Under the pieces are notes generated by a model. It worked only from the letters and a program-made list of their open reading frames with translations, made no database searches and was not told the DNA's origin. Shown here piece by piece: positions 8,718 to 18,875 of a stretch of 64,000 nucleotides of DNA (positions within the stretch are counted from its first letter, which is position 1; the number at the start of each line of letters is the position of its first letter). Origin of the DNA: Methylobacterium sp. (GTDB lineage: Bacteria > Pseudomonadota > Alphaproteobacteria > Rhizobiales > Beijerinckiaceae); contig JADCBP010000005.1 of assembly GCA_020253445.1 (NCBI GenBank), forward strand, positions 186,001 through 250,000, read 5' to 3'. The translations under genes were made by a program, and so were the position numbers.

Positions 8718-9950
8718 TCAGGCCCCGGCCTTGCGGCGGCGCATCTCCAGCGTGCGAAGTCGCAGCGCATTCAACCGGATGAAGCCCTGCGCGTCGCGGT
8801 GATCATAGGCCACCGCGCCTTCCTCGAAGGTCACGAGTTCCTTGTCATAGAGCGAATAGGGGCTCTCGCGGCCGATGACCGTGACATTGCCCTTGTAGAG
8901 CTTCACGGTGACACCGCCGGTGACGAGTTCCTGCGATCTGTCGCAGAGCGCCTGGATCATCTCGCGCTCCGGCGTGAACCAGAACCCGTAATAGACGAGT
9001 TCGGCATAACGCGGCATGAGCGATTCCTTCAGATGCATCGCCTCGCGGTCGAGCGTGATGCTCTCGATGCCGCGATGTGCCTGATGCAGGATCGTGCCGC
9101 CCGGCGTTTCATACACGCCGCGCGACTTCATGCCGACGAAACGGTTCTCGACGAGGTCGAGCCGGCCAATGCCGTTTGCCTTTCCGAGTTCGTTGAGCTT
9201 CGTGAGCAAGGTCGCCGGGCTCATCCTCACGCCATCGATCGCGACCGGGTCGCCCTTTTCGAAATCGATGGTGATGGTGGTCGCCTTGTCGGGCGCGGCC
9301 TCGGGCGCAATCGTGCGCATATAGACCATCTCGGGGGCTTCGACGGCCGGATCTTCCAGCACCTTGCCTTCGGAGGAGGAGTGCAGCAGGTTCGCATCCA
9401 CCGAGAACGGCGCCTCGCCATACTTGTCCTTGGCGATGGGAATCTGGTGGCTCTCGGCGAAGGCGATCAGCTTCGTTCGGCTGCCGAGATCCCATTCGCG
9501 CCAGGGCGCGATGATCTTGATCGAGGGTTCCATCGCGTAATAGGCGAGTTCGAAGCGGACCTGGTCGTTGCCCTTGCCGGTGGCACCGTGGCAGACGGCA
9601 TCCGCGCCGACAGCCCGCGCGATCTCGATCTGGCGCTTGGCGATCAGCGGGCGGGCAATCGAGGTGCCGAGCAGATACTGGCCCTCATAGAGCGCGTTCA
9701 TGCGGAACATCGGGAAGACGAAATCCTTCACGAATTCCTCGCGCAGGTCGTCCATGTAGATGTTCTCTGGGCGGATTCCGAGAAGCAGCGCCTTCTCCCG
9801 CGCGGGGCCGAGTTCCTCGCCCTGGCCGAGATCGGCCGTGAAGGTCACCACCTCGCATTCGTAGGTGGTCTGGAGCCACTTGAGGATGACGGAGGTATCA
9901 AGCCCGCCGGAATAGGCGAGGACGACTTTCTTGATCTCGGATTTGGCCAT
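8718..9950 (-). CDS. argG: Argininosuccinate synthase
   Basis: Condenses citrulline and aspartate with ATP to argininosuccinate, the penultimate step of arginine synthesis. The PP-loop AYSGGLDTS is near the N-terminus, and the conserved blocks [27 protein letters not shown] and [12 protein letters not shown] follow. With the start MAKSEIKK it is 410 aa, normal for the family; the longer upstream reading is not needed. No strong ribosome binding site is visible. Single gene, divergent from the MoeB-like gene. Confidence 0.96.
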   Translation of the reverse strand: MAKSEIKKVVLAYSGGLDTSVILKWLQTTYECEVVTFTADLGQGEELGPAREKALLLGIRPENIYMDDLREEFVKDFVFPMFRMNALYEGQYLLGTSIARPLIAKRQIEIARAVGADAVCHGATGKGNDQVRFELAYYAMEPSIKIIAPWREWDLGSRTKLIAFAESHQIPIAKDKYGEAPFSVDANLLHSSSEGKVLEDPAVEAPEMVYMRTIAPEAAPDKATTITIDFEKGDPVAIDGVRMSPATLLTKLNELGKANGIGRLDLVENRFVGMKSRGVYETPGGTILHQAHRGIESITLDREAMHLKESLMPRYAELVYYGFWFTPEREMIQALCDRSQELVTGGVTVKLYKGNVTVIGRESPYSLYDKELVTFEEGAVAYDHRDAQGFIRLNALRLRTLEMRRRKAGA

Positions 9951-10101
9951 GCGCGCGCCCGGAATGTTCTGCGGGAGAAGCCGGCCTGACATTCCCGGCA
10001 TTCCCAAGGAGGATGCGCGCTTCTATAAAAGTTATGCGGACCGTGGCAACGGCCGATACAGGCAAAAGGCCTGAAACCACGCGCATTCTTTTGATGGATC
10101 G

Positions 10102-10836
10102 ATGCTCACTCCTGATGAATTGACCCGCTTCGCCCGCCATATCGTGCTGCGCCATATCGGCGGGCCCGGCCAGCAGCGGCTACGCCGGGCCAAGGTGCTC
10201 GTGGTGGGGGCCGGTGGGCTGGGTTCTCCCGTGCTGCTCTATCTCGCGGCGGCGGGGGTGGGTACGCTTGGCATCGTCGATGATGACACGGTGTCGCTCT
10301 CGAACCTCCAAAGGCAGGTGATCCATGCCGTCGCGGATCTCGACAAGCTGAAGGTGGAGAGCGCGGGCGAGACCATTGCGGCGCTTGATCCGGGCATTCG
10401 CGTCGTGCCGCATGCGATGCGGCTGAGTGCGCAGAACGTTGCCGCGACGATCGCCGATTACGACGTGATCGCCGATGGTTCGGACAATTTCGACACCCGC
10501 TTCCTGCTGGCCGATGCCTGCGCCGGGGCGAAGAAACCCCTGGTGACAGCCGCCGTGAACGAGATGCATGGCTCTCTCACCACGCTCCGCCCCTTCGACA
10601 AGCGGGCCGATGGCACGCATTGGCCGGGCTATCGCGATCTCTACCCGGAAAAGCCGCCGGCCGGAGCCATTCCCACCTGCTCGGAAGCGGGGGTTCTCGG
10701 CGCGCTGTGCGGGGTGATCGGCTCGCTGCAGGCGGTGGAGGTGATCCGGCAGATCACGCCGTTCGGCACGCCTCTGCTGGGCAAGATCCTGCTGGTCGAT
10801 GCGCTCGACATGCGTTTCGAGACGTTCGAATACTGA
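10102..10836 (+). CDS. MoeB/ThiF/HesA-family adenylyltransferase lacking the zinc Cys pairs
   Basis: E1-like enzymes adenylate the C-terminal Gly of MoaD, ThiS or related sulfur carriers. Residues 36-42 GAGGLGS form the nucleotide loop, and D60 with R71 (NLQRQVIH) form the ATP site. TCSEAG contains Cys193, a candidate active cysteine. The zinc-binding CxxC pairs of Escherichia coli MoeB are absent: only Cys140, Cys193 and Cys203 are present. The 244-residue length fits MoeB/ThiF without a rhodanese domain. No moa or thi genes are adjacent, so the carrier protein is unknown. Confidence 0.85.
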   Translation: MLTPDELTRFARHIVLRHIGGPGQQRLRRAKVLVVGAGGLGSPVLLYLAAAGVGTLGIVDDDTVSLSNLQRQVIHAVADLDKLKVESAGETIAALDPGIRVVPHAMRLSAQNVAATIADYDVIADGSDNFDTRFLLADACAGAKKPLVTAAVNEMHGSLTTLRPFDKRADGTHWPGYRDLYPEKPPAGAIPTCSEAGVLGALCGVIGSLQAVEVIRQITPFGTPLLGKILLVDALDMRFETFEY

Positions 10837-10855
10837 ACTTGCGACGATTGGGAGA

Positions 10856-11224
10856 TCAGCGCCCACGCGCCTTGCCAGCGGTGACGCTGCGCGTGCCCGA
10901 CCATGGGTCGATCACCGCCCGAACGCGTCCGCTCCGATGGCGCTGGAAGGCCACGCCCGAACGGGTCGCGGTGCTCGCACCGGCATGGCGGCGGCGGGCG
11001 GGAACAGTGGCCTCGGGATCGGCACCGCCCGTGCCGATTGTGCGTGTGGAGCGGGCCGCATGGCCCGGGGCCTGCCGGGACAGACATTCATTATACTGGA
11101 AAGGGCTTTGATACCGCTCGCAATTCTCCCTCGCGGAAAGAAGGCTGGTGCCCGATATCTGCGCCGCCCCGGCAAGGGCCAGAATGATCAGAAGCCGTCT
11201 TGCACGAGCCAGTTTGCCAGCCAT
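10856..11224 (-). CDS. Small exported protein of unknown function
   Basis: A 122-residue protein with a clear signal peptide (MAGKLARARRLLIILALAGAAQISG) and a short motif after it, ENCERYQSPFQYNECLSRQ, whose two Cys may form a disulfide. The rest is Arg/Thr/Gly-rich and basic. I do not recognise a characterised family. The ATG at 11224 is preferred over an upstream GTG because AAAGG stands about 9 bases before it. It lies only 18 bases downstream of pheT on the same strand, so it is probably the last gene of that transcript. Confidence 0.65.
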   Translation of the reverse strand: MAGKLARARRLLIILALAGAAQISGTSLLSARENCERYQSPFQYNECLSRQAPGHAARSTRTIGTGGADPEATVPARRRHAGASTATRSGVAFQRHRSGRVRAVIDPWSGTRSVTAGKARGR

Positions 11225-11242
11225 TCCATTCACCTTTCACAG

Positions 11243-13657
11243 TCAGGCACGCAGAACCGCGCCTGTCTTCGCCTCCACTTCACTGACGAGTTTCGTCGAG
11301 AAAGCCTCGATCTCGGCATCCGTCAGCGTCCTGTCGCGCGGCTGCAATGTCACCGCGAGGCCGAGGGAAACCTTGCCCGGCTCGATCCCCTTGCCCGCGT
11401 AACGGTCGAAGATCGAGACATCCGCAACCAGCGCACGATCAAGCCCGCGAGCGATCCTGAGAATCGCTTCAGCCTCGATTTTCTGATCCACAAGGAAGGC
11501 GAAATCACGGCTGACCGGCTGCAGCGCCGAAAGCTCGAGTTTTGCCTTGGCCCTGGTGGGCTTCTTCTTGGGGGCGGGCAGTGCATCAAGGCTGATCTCG
11601 AACATCACGGCGCGTGGCTCGACACCCAGGGATTCCGCCGCGCGCGGATGGATTTCGCCGAAGCAGCCGATGAGGTTCGGCCCGAAGCCAAGGGTCGCCG
11701 AGCGTCCGGGATGCAGGAAAGAAGGGCCGGGAGCCTTCACCTGCAGGCCACCCGTGGGGATGTTCAGCGCCGCGAGCAGGGCCATCACATCGGCCTTCAC
11801 ATCATCCAGCGAGGCTTCCGGCGAGCCCGCCCAGTGGCGGCCGGTGCCGGAAGAGGCCGCGAGGCCGCGCCGCAGACCGGCAGCCGCGATGCGCTGGTCG
11901 TTCTCGCCCGCGCCAAGGAAAATCTGGCCCACCTCAAACAGGGCGACATCCGGATAGCCGCGATCCGCGTTGCGCTGGGCCGCCGCGAGCAGGCCCGGCA
12001 GCAGGCTGGGGCGCATATCCGAGAGGTCCGCCGCGATCGGGTTCGCAAGCTTCAGTTCCGGCTTGCCGCCGCCCATCAGCTTCGCCTGCGCCTCGGTGAT
12101 GAAGGACCAGGTGACCGCCTCCACAAGCCCGCGAATGGCCAGCGCGCGCCGCGCCGTGCGGGTCCGCGTCTGCAGCAGGGTCAGCACCGGTCGGTGCACC
12201 TCATCCACGCGGTTGATGGCCTTGAGCGGCACCGAATCAAGCCCGACGATGCGGGTGATTTCCTCGACGATATCGGCCTTGCCCTCGATATCCGGCCGCC
12301 AGCTCGGCACGGCGACCTTCACCACCGGCGCGGAACCGGACATCCAGAAGCCGAGCTTTTCGAGGATGACGCGCATCTCGGTGATCGGCACTTCGAGACC
12401 CGTGAGGCGCTTCTGTTCAGCAAGCGGGAATTCGATGATTTTCTCGCCCGAGGGAACCTCTCCCGCGAGCGTGATTTCAGTGGCCGTGCCGCCGCAGAGA
12501 TCAACGATCATGCGGGTCGCGAGTTCGCAGCCCGGCACGGTATAGGCCGGGTCGACTCCGCGCTCGAAGCGGTAGCGCGCATCGGTGATGATCCCGAGCT
12601 TGCGGCCGGTCTGCGCGACGTTCAGCGGCGACCAGAGCGCGCTCTCCACGAGCACATCGGTGGTTTTCTCGTCGCAGCCCGAAGCCTCGCCGCCCATGAT
12701 TCCGGCGAGCGATTCCACGCCATGATCATCCGCGATCACCACGATGGAGGGGTCGAGATCGTAGGTCCTGCCATCGAGCGCAACGAGGCTCTCGCCCTGC
12801 TTCGCGCGGCGCACCACGAGCTTGCCCGTCACCTTCCTCGCATCGAAAACATGCAGCGGGCGGCCACGGTCGAAGGTGATGTAGTTGGTGATATCCACCA
12901 GCGTGTTGATCGGCCTGAGGCCGATGGCGCGCAGGCGCTTCTGCATCCATTCCGGCGAGGAGCCGTTCTTCACGCCGCGCACGAGACGAAGCGCGAAAGC
13001 CGGGCACAAAGCGCGATCCTCATGCGCGAGCGCCAATTCCACATCCACCGGGCAGGCGTCCTGCCCGCGCACCTGGTGCGGCGTCGGGTCCTTCAAGCGC
13101 CCGAGGCCGGCCGCGGCGAGATCGCGCGCGATGCCATGCACGCCGGTCGCATCCGGGCGGTTGGGTGTCAGGTTGATCTCGATGACGGGGTCCGAGAGTC
13201 CCGCCCATTCGGCATAGACGCTTCCTACCGGCGCATCCTCCGGCAGATCGATGATGCCGTCGTGATCCTCGGAAAGCTGGAGTTCAGCCGCCGAGCAGAG
13301 CATGCCGAGGGATTCCACGCCGCGGATCACGCCTTTGCCGAGGGTGATGTCCTTGCCGGGAATATAGGTGCCCGGCGGAGAGAAGACGCTCTTCATGCCG
13401 GTGCGCGCATTGGGTGCGCCGCAGACCACCTGAACCGGTTCACCCGCGCCCGTCTCGACCATGCAGACGCGCAGGCGATCGGCATTGGGATGCTGCACGG
13501 CGGAAACAACATAGGCAATCGTGAAACCGCCGAGCTTCTTCCCCTGATCATCCACATGCTCGACCTCGAGGCCGATGCGTGTCAGCGTCTCGACGATCTG
13601 GTCGAGCGTCGCATCCGTTTCAAGGTGATCCTTGAGCCAGGAGAGCGTGAACTTCAT
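11243..13657 (-). CDS. pheT: Phenylalanine-tRNA ligase beta subunit
   Basis: Large subunit of the heterotetrameric PheRS, which charges tRNA-Phe. Start [18 protein letters not shown] gives 804 aa, the standard length. The order is N-terminal domain, the EMAP-like tRNA-binding domain ([28 protein letters not shown]), the B3/B4 editing domain, B5 ([18 protein letters not shown]), the core domain with [17 protein letters not shown], and the C-terminal ferredoxin-like anticodon domain ([13 protein letters not shown]). The partner gene pheS is not next to it: the next gene upstream is an unrelated aminotransferase. Confidence 0.96.
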   Translation of the reverse strand: MKFTLSWLKDHLETDATLDQIVETLTRIGLEVEHVDDQGKKLGGFTIAYVVSAVQHPNADRLRVCMVETGAGEPVQVVCGAPNARTGMKSVFSPPGTYIPGKDITLGKGVIRGVESLGMLCSAAELQLSEDHDGIIDLPEDAPVGSVYAEWAGLSDPVIEINLTPNRPDATGVHGIARDLAAAGLGRLKDPTPHQVRGQDACPVDVELALAHEDRALCPAFALRLVRGVKNGSSPEWMQKRLRAIGLRPINTLVDITNYITFDRGRPLHVFDARKVTGKLVVRRAKQGESLVALDGRTYDLDPSIVVIADDHGVESLAGIMGGEASGCDEKTTDVLVESALWSPLNVAQTGRKLGIITDARYRFERGVDPAYTVPGCELATRMIVDLCGGTATEITLAGEVPSGEKIIEFPLAEQKRLTGLEVPITEMRVILEKLGFWMSGSAPVVKVAVPSWRPDIEGKADIVEEITRIVGLDSVPLKAINRVDEVHRPVLTLLQTRTRTARRALAIRGLVEAVTWSFITEAQAKLMGGGKPELKLANPIAADLSDMRPSLLPGLLAAAQRNADRGYPDVALFEVGQIFLGAGENDQRIAAAGLRRGLAASSGTGRHWAGSPEASLDDVKADVMALLAALNIPTGGLQVKAPGPSFLHPGRSATLGFGPNLIGCFGEIHPRAAESLGVEPRAVMFEISLDALPAPKKKPTRAKAKLELSALQPVSRDFAFLVDQKIEAEAILRIARGLDRALVADVSIFDRYAGKGIEPGKVSLGLAVTLQPRDRTLTDAEIEAFSTKLVSEVEAKTGAVLRA

Positions 13658-13766
13658 GGGAGCAACCTCGGACGAGCGGGCGCGGCGCGCGATCCATCGC
13701 GCCGGTCCCCCGCGCGGAATAGCCTTACAGGGCCGGTGGATGCAAGAGATTGCGCTGCACGGCTGA

Positions 13767-14951
13767 TCAGGCCAGGAGGCGCAGACGTTCCGGCAGGGTC
13801 CGCAAGGTCTCGGTTCCGACATTCGCGAAGGCGAAGCGCAGATGCCCCTCCTGCCCCGTGCCGAAATAGGGGCCGGGAAGCGCAAGGACACCGCCCTCCA
13901 GCGCGAGCCTTCGCGCAACCTCGGCCGCGCTGCGATCCGGCCAGGGATGCGCGACATAGGCGAAATAGGCCCCGGCGGAATGCAACTGCCAGCCATTGAG
14001 GCTCGCGAATGCCTCACGGGTGGCCAGCGCCCGCCGCGCAAGTTCGGCCGCCTGCGCTTTGCGCCAGGCGCGCTCGCCCTCGATCGCCTGGGCGACAACG
14101 CCCTGCGCCGTGCGGGCAGGGCAGATCTGGATGCAATCCAGCAGCTTGGCGATCTCGGCGATCACCGGCTCGCCCGCGAGGATCGCGCCGAGCCTGTGGC
14201 CGGGAATCGCATGGGCCTTCGAGAAGGAATAGAGCGAAATCAGCGTCTCGCCCCAGCACTCATCCTCAAACACGCGATGCGGCGCGCCGCCGGCGGGCAG
14301 GAAATCGCGATAGGTTTCATCCAGCACCAGCGCGATGCCCTTCGCGCGGGCAAGCGTCGCGAAGGCCTCGATCACCGGCGGCGGATAGATCGCACCGGTG
14401 GGATTGTTCGGCGAAACGAGGATGATCGCGCGGGTCGATGGCGTGATCAGTCCGGCTGCCTCCGCGACATCCGGCACGAAGCCGGAGCCGGGCCGCGCGG
14501 GCAGGATATCCACCTCGATGCCAAGCATATCGAGGGTCATCCGATGGTTGAAATACCAAGGCGCGGGGAGGATCACCCGGTCACCCGTGCCAGCCAAAGC
14601 CATCATCACGGTCACGAAGGCCTGGTTGCAGCCGGCGGTAATCGCCACCTGGGTCTCGCGGATCGGCGCGTCATAAAGGCGGCTTGTCTCGGCCGCATGG
14701 GCTGAGCGCAGGGCCGCATCGCCGAGAATGGGGCCATAGCGGCTTGTATCGCCCTGCGCCGCCGCACGCCCCAGAGCTTCCAGCATGGAGGCCGGCGGCG
14801 GCGTGGAGGGCACGGCCTGCGACAGATCGATCATCGGCCCCGCATCGCCGGAATAAAGCTCCTTCCAGGCCTGCGCCTCGGGAATGGGAGGGGCATCCAC
14901 CGCGAGCACGCGGCGGTTGAGGGTGAAGGGCGGCGGCAGCGCATTCATCAT
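13767..14951 (-). CDS. Class I/II pyridoxal-phosphate aminotransferase
   Basis: PLP enzyme of the aspartate aminotransferase fold type. Substrate not determinable from sequence. Visible signatures are the N-terminal [20 protein letters not shown] at 179-186, DETYRDF with Asp211 and Tyr214, and [15 protein letters not shown], where Lys245 is the Schiff-base lysine. At 394 aa it is of normal length. Two Met codons in a row mark the start at 14951. It is divergent from the helicase gene and lies upstream of pheT on the same strand, with a 109-base gap. Confidence 0.88.
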   Translation of the reverse strand: MMNALPPPFTLNRRVLAVDAPPIPEAQAWKELYSGDAGPMIDLSQAVPSTPPPASMLEALGRAAAQGDTSRYGPILGDAALRSAHAAETSRLYDAPIRETQVAITAGCNQAFVTVMMALAGTGDRVILPAPWYFNHRMTLDMLGIEVDILPARPGSGFVPDVAEAAGLITPSTRAIILVSPNNPTGAIYPPPVIEAFATLARAKGIALVLDETYRDFLPAGGAPHRVFEDECWGETLISLYSFSKAHAIPGHRLGAILAGEPVIAEIAKLLDCIQICPARTAQGVVAQAIEGERAWRKAQAAELARRALATREAFASLNGWQLHSAGAYFAYVAHPWPDRSAAEVARRLALEGGVLALPGPYFGTGQEGHLRFAFANVGTETLRTLPERLRLLA

Positions 14952-15027
14952 GGGTCGATGTAACCGCGTTGCGCGCGCGATCGCAACCGGTGGCGAGAAT
15001 CAGCCCGAGCCGCTATCCCTCACCCTC

Positions 15028-16128
15028 ATGGAATTCTCTCCGCAGCAGGATCGCGCCCTTCAGGCGATTTCCGAATGGCACAAGGCGGCGCGCAAGGGGC
15101 GTGGCCCGCAGCTCTTCCGCCTGTTCGGCTATGCCGGAACGGGCAAGACCACGCTCGCCAAGCATATCGCGGAGGATGTCGATGGCGATGTGCTGTTCGC
15201 GGCCTTCACCGGCAAGGCCGCCGCGGTGATGCGCGACAAGGGCTGCGGCGAAGCCCAGACGCTCCATTCCCTCATCTATCGCGCGCGGGAGACGAAAACC
15301 GAGGAGCCGACCTTTGTCATCAACCGCTCCTCGGATGTGAAGAAGGCGAGCCTCGTCATCATCGATGAATGCTCCATGGTGGATCAGGAACTCGGCAACG
15401 ATCTCATGAGCTTCGGCGTGCCGGTGCTCGTGCTGGGTGATCCGGCCCAGCTTCCCCCGGTGAAGGGTGGCGGCTTCTTCACCGAGGCCGAGCCGGACAT
15501 CATGCTCACAGAAGTGCATCGGCAGGCGGTCGACAACCCCATTATCCGCCTGTCCATGCTCGCGCGCGAGGGCGAGAGCCTGCCGATGGGGAATTTCGGC
15601 GAAAGCCGGGTGATCGGGCGCTCCGAGATCAACGCCGAGGCGATCCTCATGGCGGATCAGGTGCTCGTGGGCCGCAACGAAACACGGCGGCGCTACAACA
15701 TGCGCATCCGCGAATTGCGCGGCTTCACCGACACCATGCCCGCGCAGGAGGAGAAGCTCGTCTGCCTGAGGAACAACCGCCAGAAGGGGTTGCTCAATGG
15801 TTCGACCTGGACCGTGAAGCTCGCGAGCGAACGACGCGGCGATCTCATCCAGTTGCGCGTCGCGCCGGATGAAGGCACGGGGCCGAGCGTGAAAGTCGCC
15901 GTGCTCACCGCCATGTTCGAGGGCAGGGCCGAGGAGATTCCCTGGGAGATCCGCCGGCATACGGATGAATTCGATTATGGCTACGCGCTCACGGTGCACA
16001 AGGCGCAAGGGTCTCAATGGGACAAGGTGGTGCTGTTCGACGAGAGCTTCGCCTTCCGCGAACATCGCGCGCGCTGGCTCTATACGGCGGTCACTCGGGC
16101 GGCAAAGGCGCTCACAATCGTCATCTGA
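15028..16128 (+). CDS. Dda/RecD-like ATP-dependent DNA helicase (superfamily 1)
   Basis: A compact SF1 helicase of 366 aa. Walker A GYAGTGKTT at 34-42, the DEAD-like IIDECSMVD (Asp113/Glu114), motif III LGDPAQLPPV at 136-145, and the C-terminal UvrD/RecD motifs YALTVHKAQGSQWDKV and LYTAVTRAAK are all in place. It has the layout of phage T4 Dda and of stand-alone RecD2 cores without the N-terminal extension. The start MEFSPQQDRALQ is chosen because that is where the family begins; upstream in-frame codons overlap the divergent gene's start. Likely role in replication or repair; the exact process is unknown. Confidence 0.85.
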   Translation: MEFSPQQDRALQAISEWHKAARKGRGPQLFRLFGYAGTGKTTLAKHIAEDVDGDVLFAAFTGKAAAVMRDKGCGEAQTLHSLIYRARETKTEEPTFVINRSSDVKKASLVIIDECSMVDQELGNDLMSFGVPVLVLGDPAQLPPVKGGGFFTEAEPDIMLTEVHRQAVDNPIIRLSMLAREGESLPMGNFGESRVIGRSEINAEAILMADQVLVGRNETRRRYNMRIRELRGFTDTMPAQEEKLVCLRNNRQKGLLNGSTWTVKLASERRGDLIQLRVAPDEGTGPSVKVAVLTAMFEGRAEEIPWEIRRHTDEFDYGYALTVHKAQGSQWDKVVLFDESFAFREHRARWLYTAVTRAAKALTIVI

Positions 16129-16277
16129 AGGCTCGAAGCTTGCGACAATCGGGTGTTCGGTTCAGGTTGATGGCGAGAACCGATCCGCTGGAACGCGAGC
16201 CGACGGCCCGGCATTCCAGTTTCGAAGCGGAGCATGGCGCAGATGCTATCGGCCGAGAACGGGCTCGCCGGCCATCC

Positions 16278-17219
16278 TCAATAGCCCGCGCGGCGATCGA
16301 CCACATCGTTCAGTCGCCCCTCGCGCTCATGCAGGGCGATATTCGCGAGCACCACCTCCACCAGCGCCTCTGGTGTCGAATCGGCCGCGACATGCGGGGT
16401 GAGGATCACTTTCGGGTGTTTCCAGAGCGGCGAAGAGGCGGGAAGCGGCTCGGTTTCGAACACATCGAGGCTCGCGGCTTTCAGCGTGCCATCATTCAGG
16501 GAAGCGAGGATATCCGCCTCGACCTGCAGGCCGCCTCGCCCGGCATTCACCAGAACCGGCCCTCCCAGCACGCCATCGCGCGCAAGCCTGGCGAAGAGGT
16601 CGCCATTCAGGATGCCGCGCGTCTCCGGCGTCAGCGGAAGCAGCACCACGAGAATATCCGTGCGCGCAAGGAAGGCATCGAGCGCGGCCTCGCCGGCGAA
16701 TATCTCGACGCCCGGCACGGCTTTCGAGGATCGGCTCCATCCGGCGACGCGGAAGCCCAAGCGCTTCAGAACCTCCGCCGCATCCTGCCCCAGAACGCCC
16801 AATCCCATGATGCCGACGCGCACATCCGTGGCGGCAGGCTGGTCGATGGGCTCCCAGCGCGCCTCCGCCTGCAGCCGGCGATAGGCCTCGACCTGCCGCA
16901 GATGCATCAGGCATTGCAGCACGACATATTCGGTCATCCGCGCGGTGAGATCGGGGTTCACGATCCGGCACAGCGGCACATCCGGCAGGGTGCTGTCACC
17001 GGTGAGCGCATCCACCCCCGCTCCGAGATTGAAGATCGCCCGGAGGTTCGGCAGGCGTGCGAGCAGGCCCGGCTCCGGTTTCCACACGGCCGCATAGTGA
17101 ATCGTGGCGGGATCGAAGGCCTCGCGGGCGTCGATCACCGGGCGCGGATGCGCTGCCTTGCGGAAGCGCACCACCCAGGGATCCGGCGACCAGCCACGAA
17201 TGGCGACAAGAAGCGACAT
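16278..17219 (-). CDS. D-2-hydroxyacid dehydrogenase (glyoxylate/hydroxypyruvate reductase A type)
   Basis: NAD(P)H-dependent reductase of 2-oxoacids such as glyoxylate and hydroxypyruvate. The Rossmann motif is GIMGLGVLGQDAAEVLKRLGF. The catalytic residues appear in order: Arg in LVNAGRGG, Glu in VFETEPLP, and His in HPKVILTPHVAADS. An excellent ribosome binding site (AGGAGG, 8 bases before the ATG) fixes the start at 17219, giving 313 aa, the GhrA length. The longer upstream in-frame extension overlaps anmK on the other strand and is spurious. Divergent from anmK. Confidence 0.88.
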   Translation of the reverse strand: MSLLVAIRGWSPDPWVVRFRKAAHPRPVIDAREAFDPATIHYAAVWKPEPGLLARLPNLRAIFNLGAGVDALTGDSTLPDVPLCRIVNPDLTARMTEYVVLQCLMHLRQVEAYRRLQAEARWEPIDQPAATDVRVGIMGLGVLGQDAAEVLKRLGFRVAGWSRSSKAVPGVEIFAGEAALDAFLARTDILVVLLPLTPETRGILNGDLFARLARDGVLGGPVLVNAGRGGLQVEADILASLNDGTLKAASLDVFETEPLPASSPLWKHPKVILTPHVAADSTPEALVEVVLANIALHEREGRLNDVVDRRAGY

Positions 17220-17306
17220 TCGGAAACCTCCTGAAAACCGATTCTGATGTATCGCTGCCTTTCCCGATAGGCTGAAGCTCTTGTCGCGGCAATCTCGGAG
17301 AACCCG

Positions 17307-18389
17307 ATGCAGAAGCCTCTCTTGGCGATCGGTGCGATCAGCGGCACCTCCATGGATGCGATCGACCTGGCGCTTGTCCTCACCGATGGCGAGGACTATG
17401 TCGAGCGCATGGCCGGCCGGTCCTATCCCTACCCGGCTCAGCTCAAGGCGAGGCTGCTCGATGCGCTGAAGAACCCGCAGATTGCCGAAACCGACCCGCT
17501 GACGGAACTCGAAAACGCGGTGACAGACGCCTTCGGACAGGCGATCCTTCAATTTCAACGCGATTTTCGTATTTCCCGCGCGGATTTCATCGGGCTTCAT
17601 GGCCAGACCATCTGGCACCGGCCGGAGAAGCGCTTCACGCGGCAATTGGGGGATGGGCCGCGCCTTGCGAAATTCCTGCGCATGCCGGTGGTGAACCGCT
17701 TCCGCCACGCCGATGTGCTGCTCGGCGGACAAGGCGCGCCGCTGGTGCCGCTCTATCATGCCGCCCTGGCGAAAAAGCTCGAACAGCCTCTCGTCGTGCT
17801 CAATCTCGGCGGGGTCGCGAACATCACCTATCTCGATGGCCCGATCATCATGGCCTGCGACACGGGCCCGGCCTCCGCGCTGATCGATGATCGGATGCGC
17901 CATCTCTTCGACCAGCCCTTCGACAAGGATGGCGCGATGGCAAAGCGGGGGGATGTCGATGCCGGCGTGCTCGCCGCGCTGATGGACAATCCCTTCTTCG
18001 CGCTGCCGCCGCCGAAATCGCTCGACCGCATGGATTTCCACGCCCGGGCGGAGGTGGTGAACCCGCTTCCGCCGGCCAATGTGATCGCCACGCTCACCGC
18101 CTTCACCATCGAGGCGACGGTCGCGGTCCTGCGCCACCTGCCGAAACGGCCGAAGCGCTGGCTCGTCACGGGTGGCGGGCGGCATAACCGCAGCATCATG
18201 GCAGGGTTGATGGAGCGGCTCGGCGTGCCGGTCGAGCCCGTGGAATCCGTGGGCTGGAAGGGTGATTTCCTCGAGGCCGAGTGTTTCGCCTATCTCGCCA
18301 TCCGATCAAGCCGCGGCCTGCCGCTCAGCCTGCCCACGACAACCGGCGTGCCGCGCCCGCTGACGGGCGGGGAAACGCATTGGCCGTGA
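17307..18389 (+). CDS. anmK: Anhydro-N-acetylmuramic acid kinase
   Basis: Phosphorylates and opens 1,6-anhydroMurNAc released from cell-wall turnover, giving MurNAc-6-phosphate for recycling. The N-terminal ATP-binding motif GAISGTSMDAIDLAL, the catalytic region FIGLHGQTIWH, NLGGVANITYL, CDTGPASALIDD and the C-terminal VTGGGRHN all match AnmK, and the 360-aa length is normal. A nearby gene at 27.6-29.1 kb encodes an L,D-transpeptidase, but there is no shared operon. Confidence 0.94.
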   Translation: MQKPLLAIGAISGTSMDAIDLALVLTDGEDYVERMAGRSYPYPAQLKARLLDALKNPQIAETDPLTELENAVTDAFGQAILQFQRDFRISRADFIGLHGQTIWHRPEKRFTRQLGDGPRLAKFLRMPVVNRFRHADVLLGGQGAPLVPLYHAALAKKLEQPLVVLNLGGVANITYLDGPIIMACDTGPASALIDDRMRHLFDQPFDKDGAMAKRGDVDAGVLAALMDNPFFALPPPKSLDRMDFHARAEVVNPLPPANVIATLTAFTIEATVAVLRHLPKRPKRWLVTGGGRHNRSIMAGLMERLGVPVEPVESVGWKGDFLEAECFAYLAIRSSRGLPLSLPTTTGVPRPLTGGETHWP

Positions 18390-18413
18390 CCCAGCAGGCG
18401 CGGGGCACTCGTT

Positions 18414-18875
18414 TCACTCGGAGACGCGCGCCTTGAGGCGACCGCCAATTTCCTCGCGGATCAGCCGGTCGAGCCGGTCGCGGACCTCCCGATAGGCATG
18501 AAGCCGCTGCTCGCGCGTGCCGCCGGCCTGGGTTGCATCGGGGATCGGCCAGTGCAGCAGTTCCACGGCGGTCGCGCGCAGCATCGTCCGGGCGCGGGCA
18601 TGCGCCTCGGGCGAGAGCGCGATCACGAGGTCGACGCCTTCATAATCCACTTCCTCCAGCACATGCGGCTGGTCGCTTTCGAACTCGATCCCGATCTCCC
18701 GCAGGACGGCCAGCATGAAGGGGTCACGATCCCCTTTCTGCAGGCCTGCGGAATCCACATAGATCTGTCGACCATAGCGGGTGCGGCACAAGGCCTCGGC
18801 CATGGGCGAGCGCACCGCGTTGAGCGAGCAGACGAACAGGACGGCCTGCAGTGACGGGCGGCGTTCCCCGCTCAT
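18414..18875 (-). CDS. Low-molecular-weight protein-tyrosine phosphatase family protein
   Basis: 153 aa with the phosphatase P-loop CSLNAVRS (Cys16, Arg22, the C(X)5R signature) near the N-terminus and a candidate general-acid Asp in WPIPDAT near residue 117. The family also includes arsenate reductases; the neighbours give no arsenic context, so a phosphatase role is more likely. Its start codon overlaps the stop of the UPF0262 gene by 4 bases, in the operon hisD - UPF0262 - phosphatase, an arrangement I know from many Rhizobiales. Confidence 0.85.
   Translation of the reverse strand: MSGERRPSLQAVLFVCSLNAVRSPMAEALCRTRYGRQIYVDSAGLQKGDRDPFMLAVLREIGIEFESDQPHVLEEVDYEGVDLVIALSPEAHARARTMLRATAVELLHWPIPDATQAGGTREQRLHAYREVRDRLDRLIREEIGGRLKARVSE

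Noticed and set aside
10799-13999. Plus-strand frame of 1066 codons opposite pheT
   Set aside because: It is antisense to a fully conserved pheT gene. Long stop-free antisense frames are usual at this GC content; its His/Arg/Gly-rich translation resembles no family.
16121-16306. Minus-strand 61-codon frame between the helicase and dehydrogenase genes
   Set aside because: It overlaps the conserved C-terminus of the dehydrogenase and has no ribosome binding site or family match.
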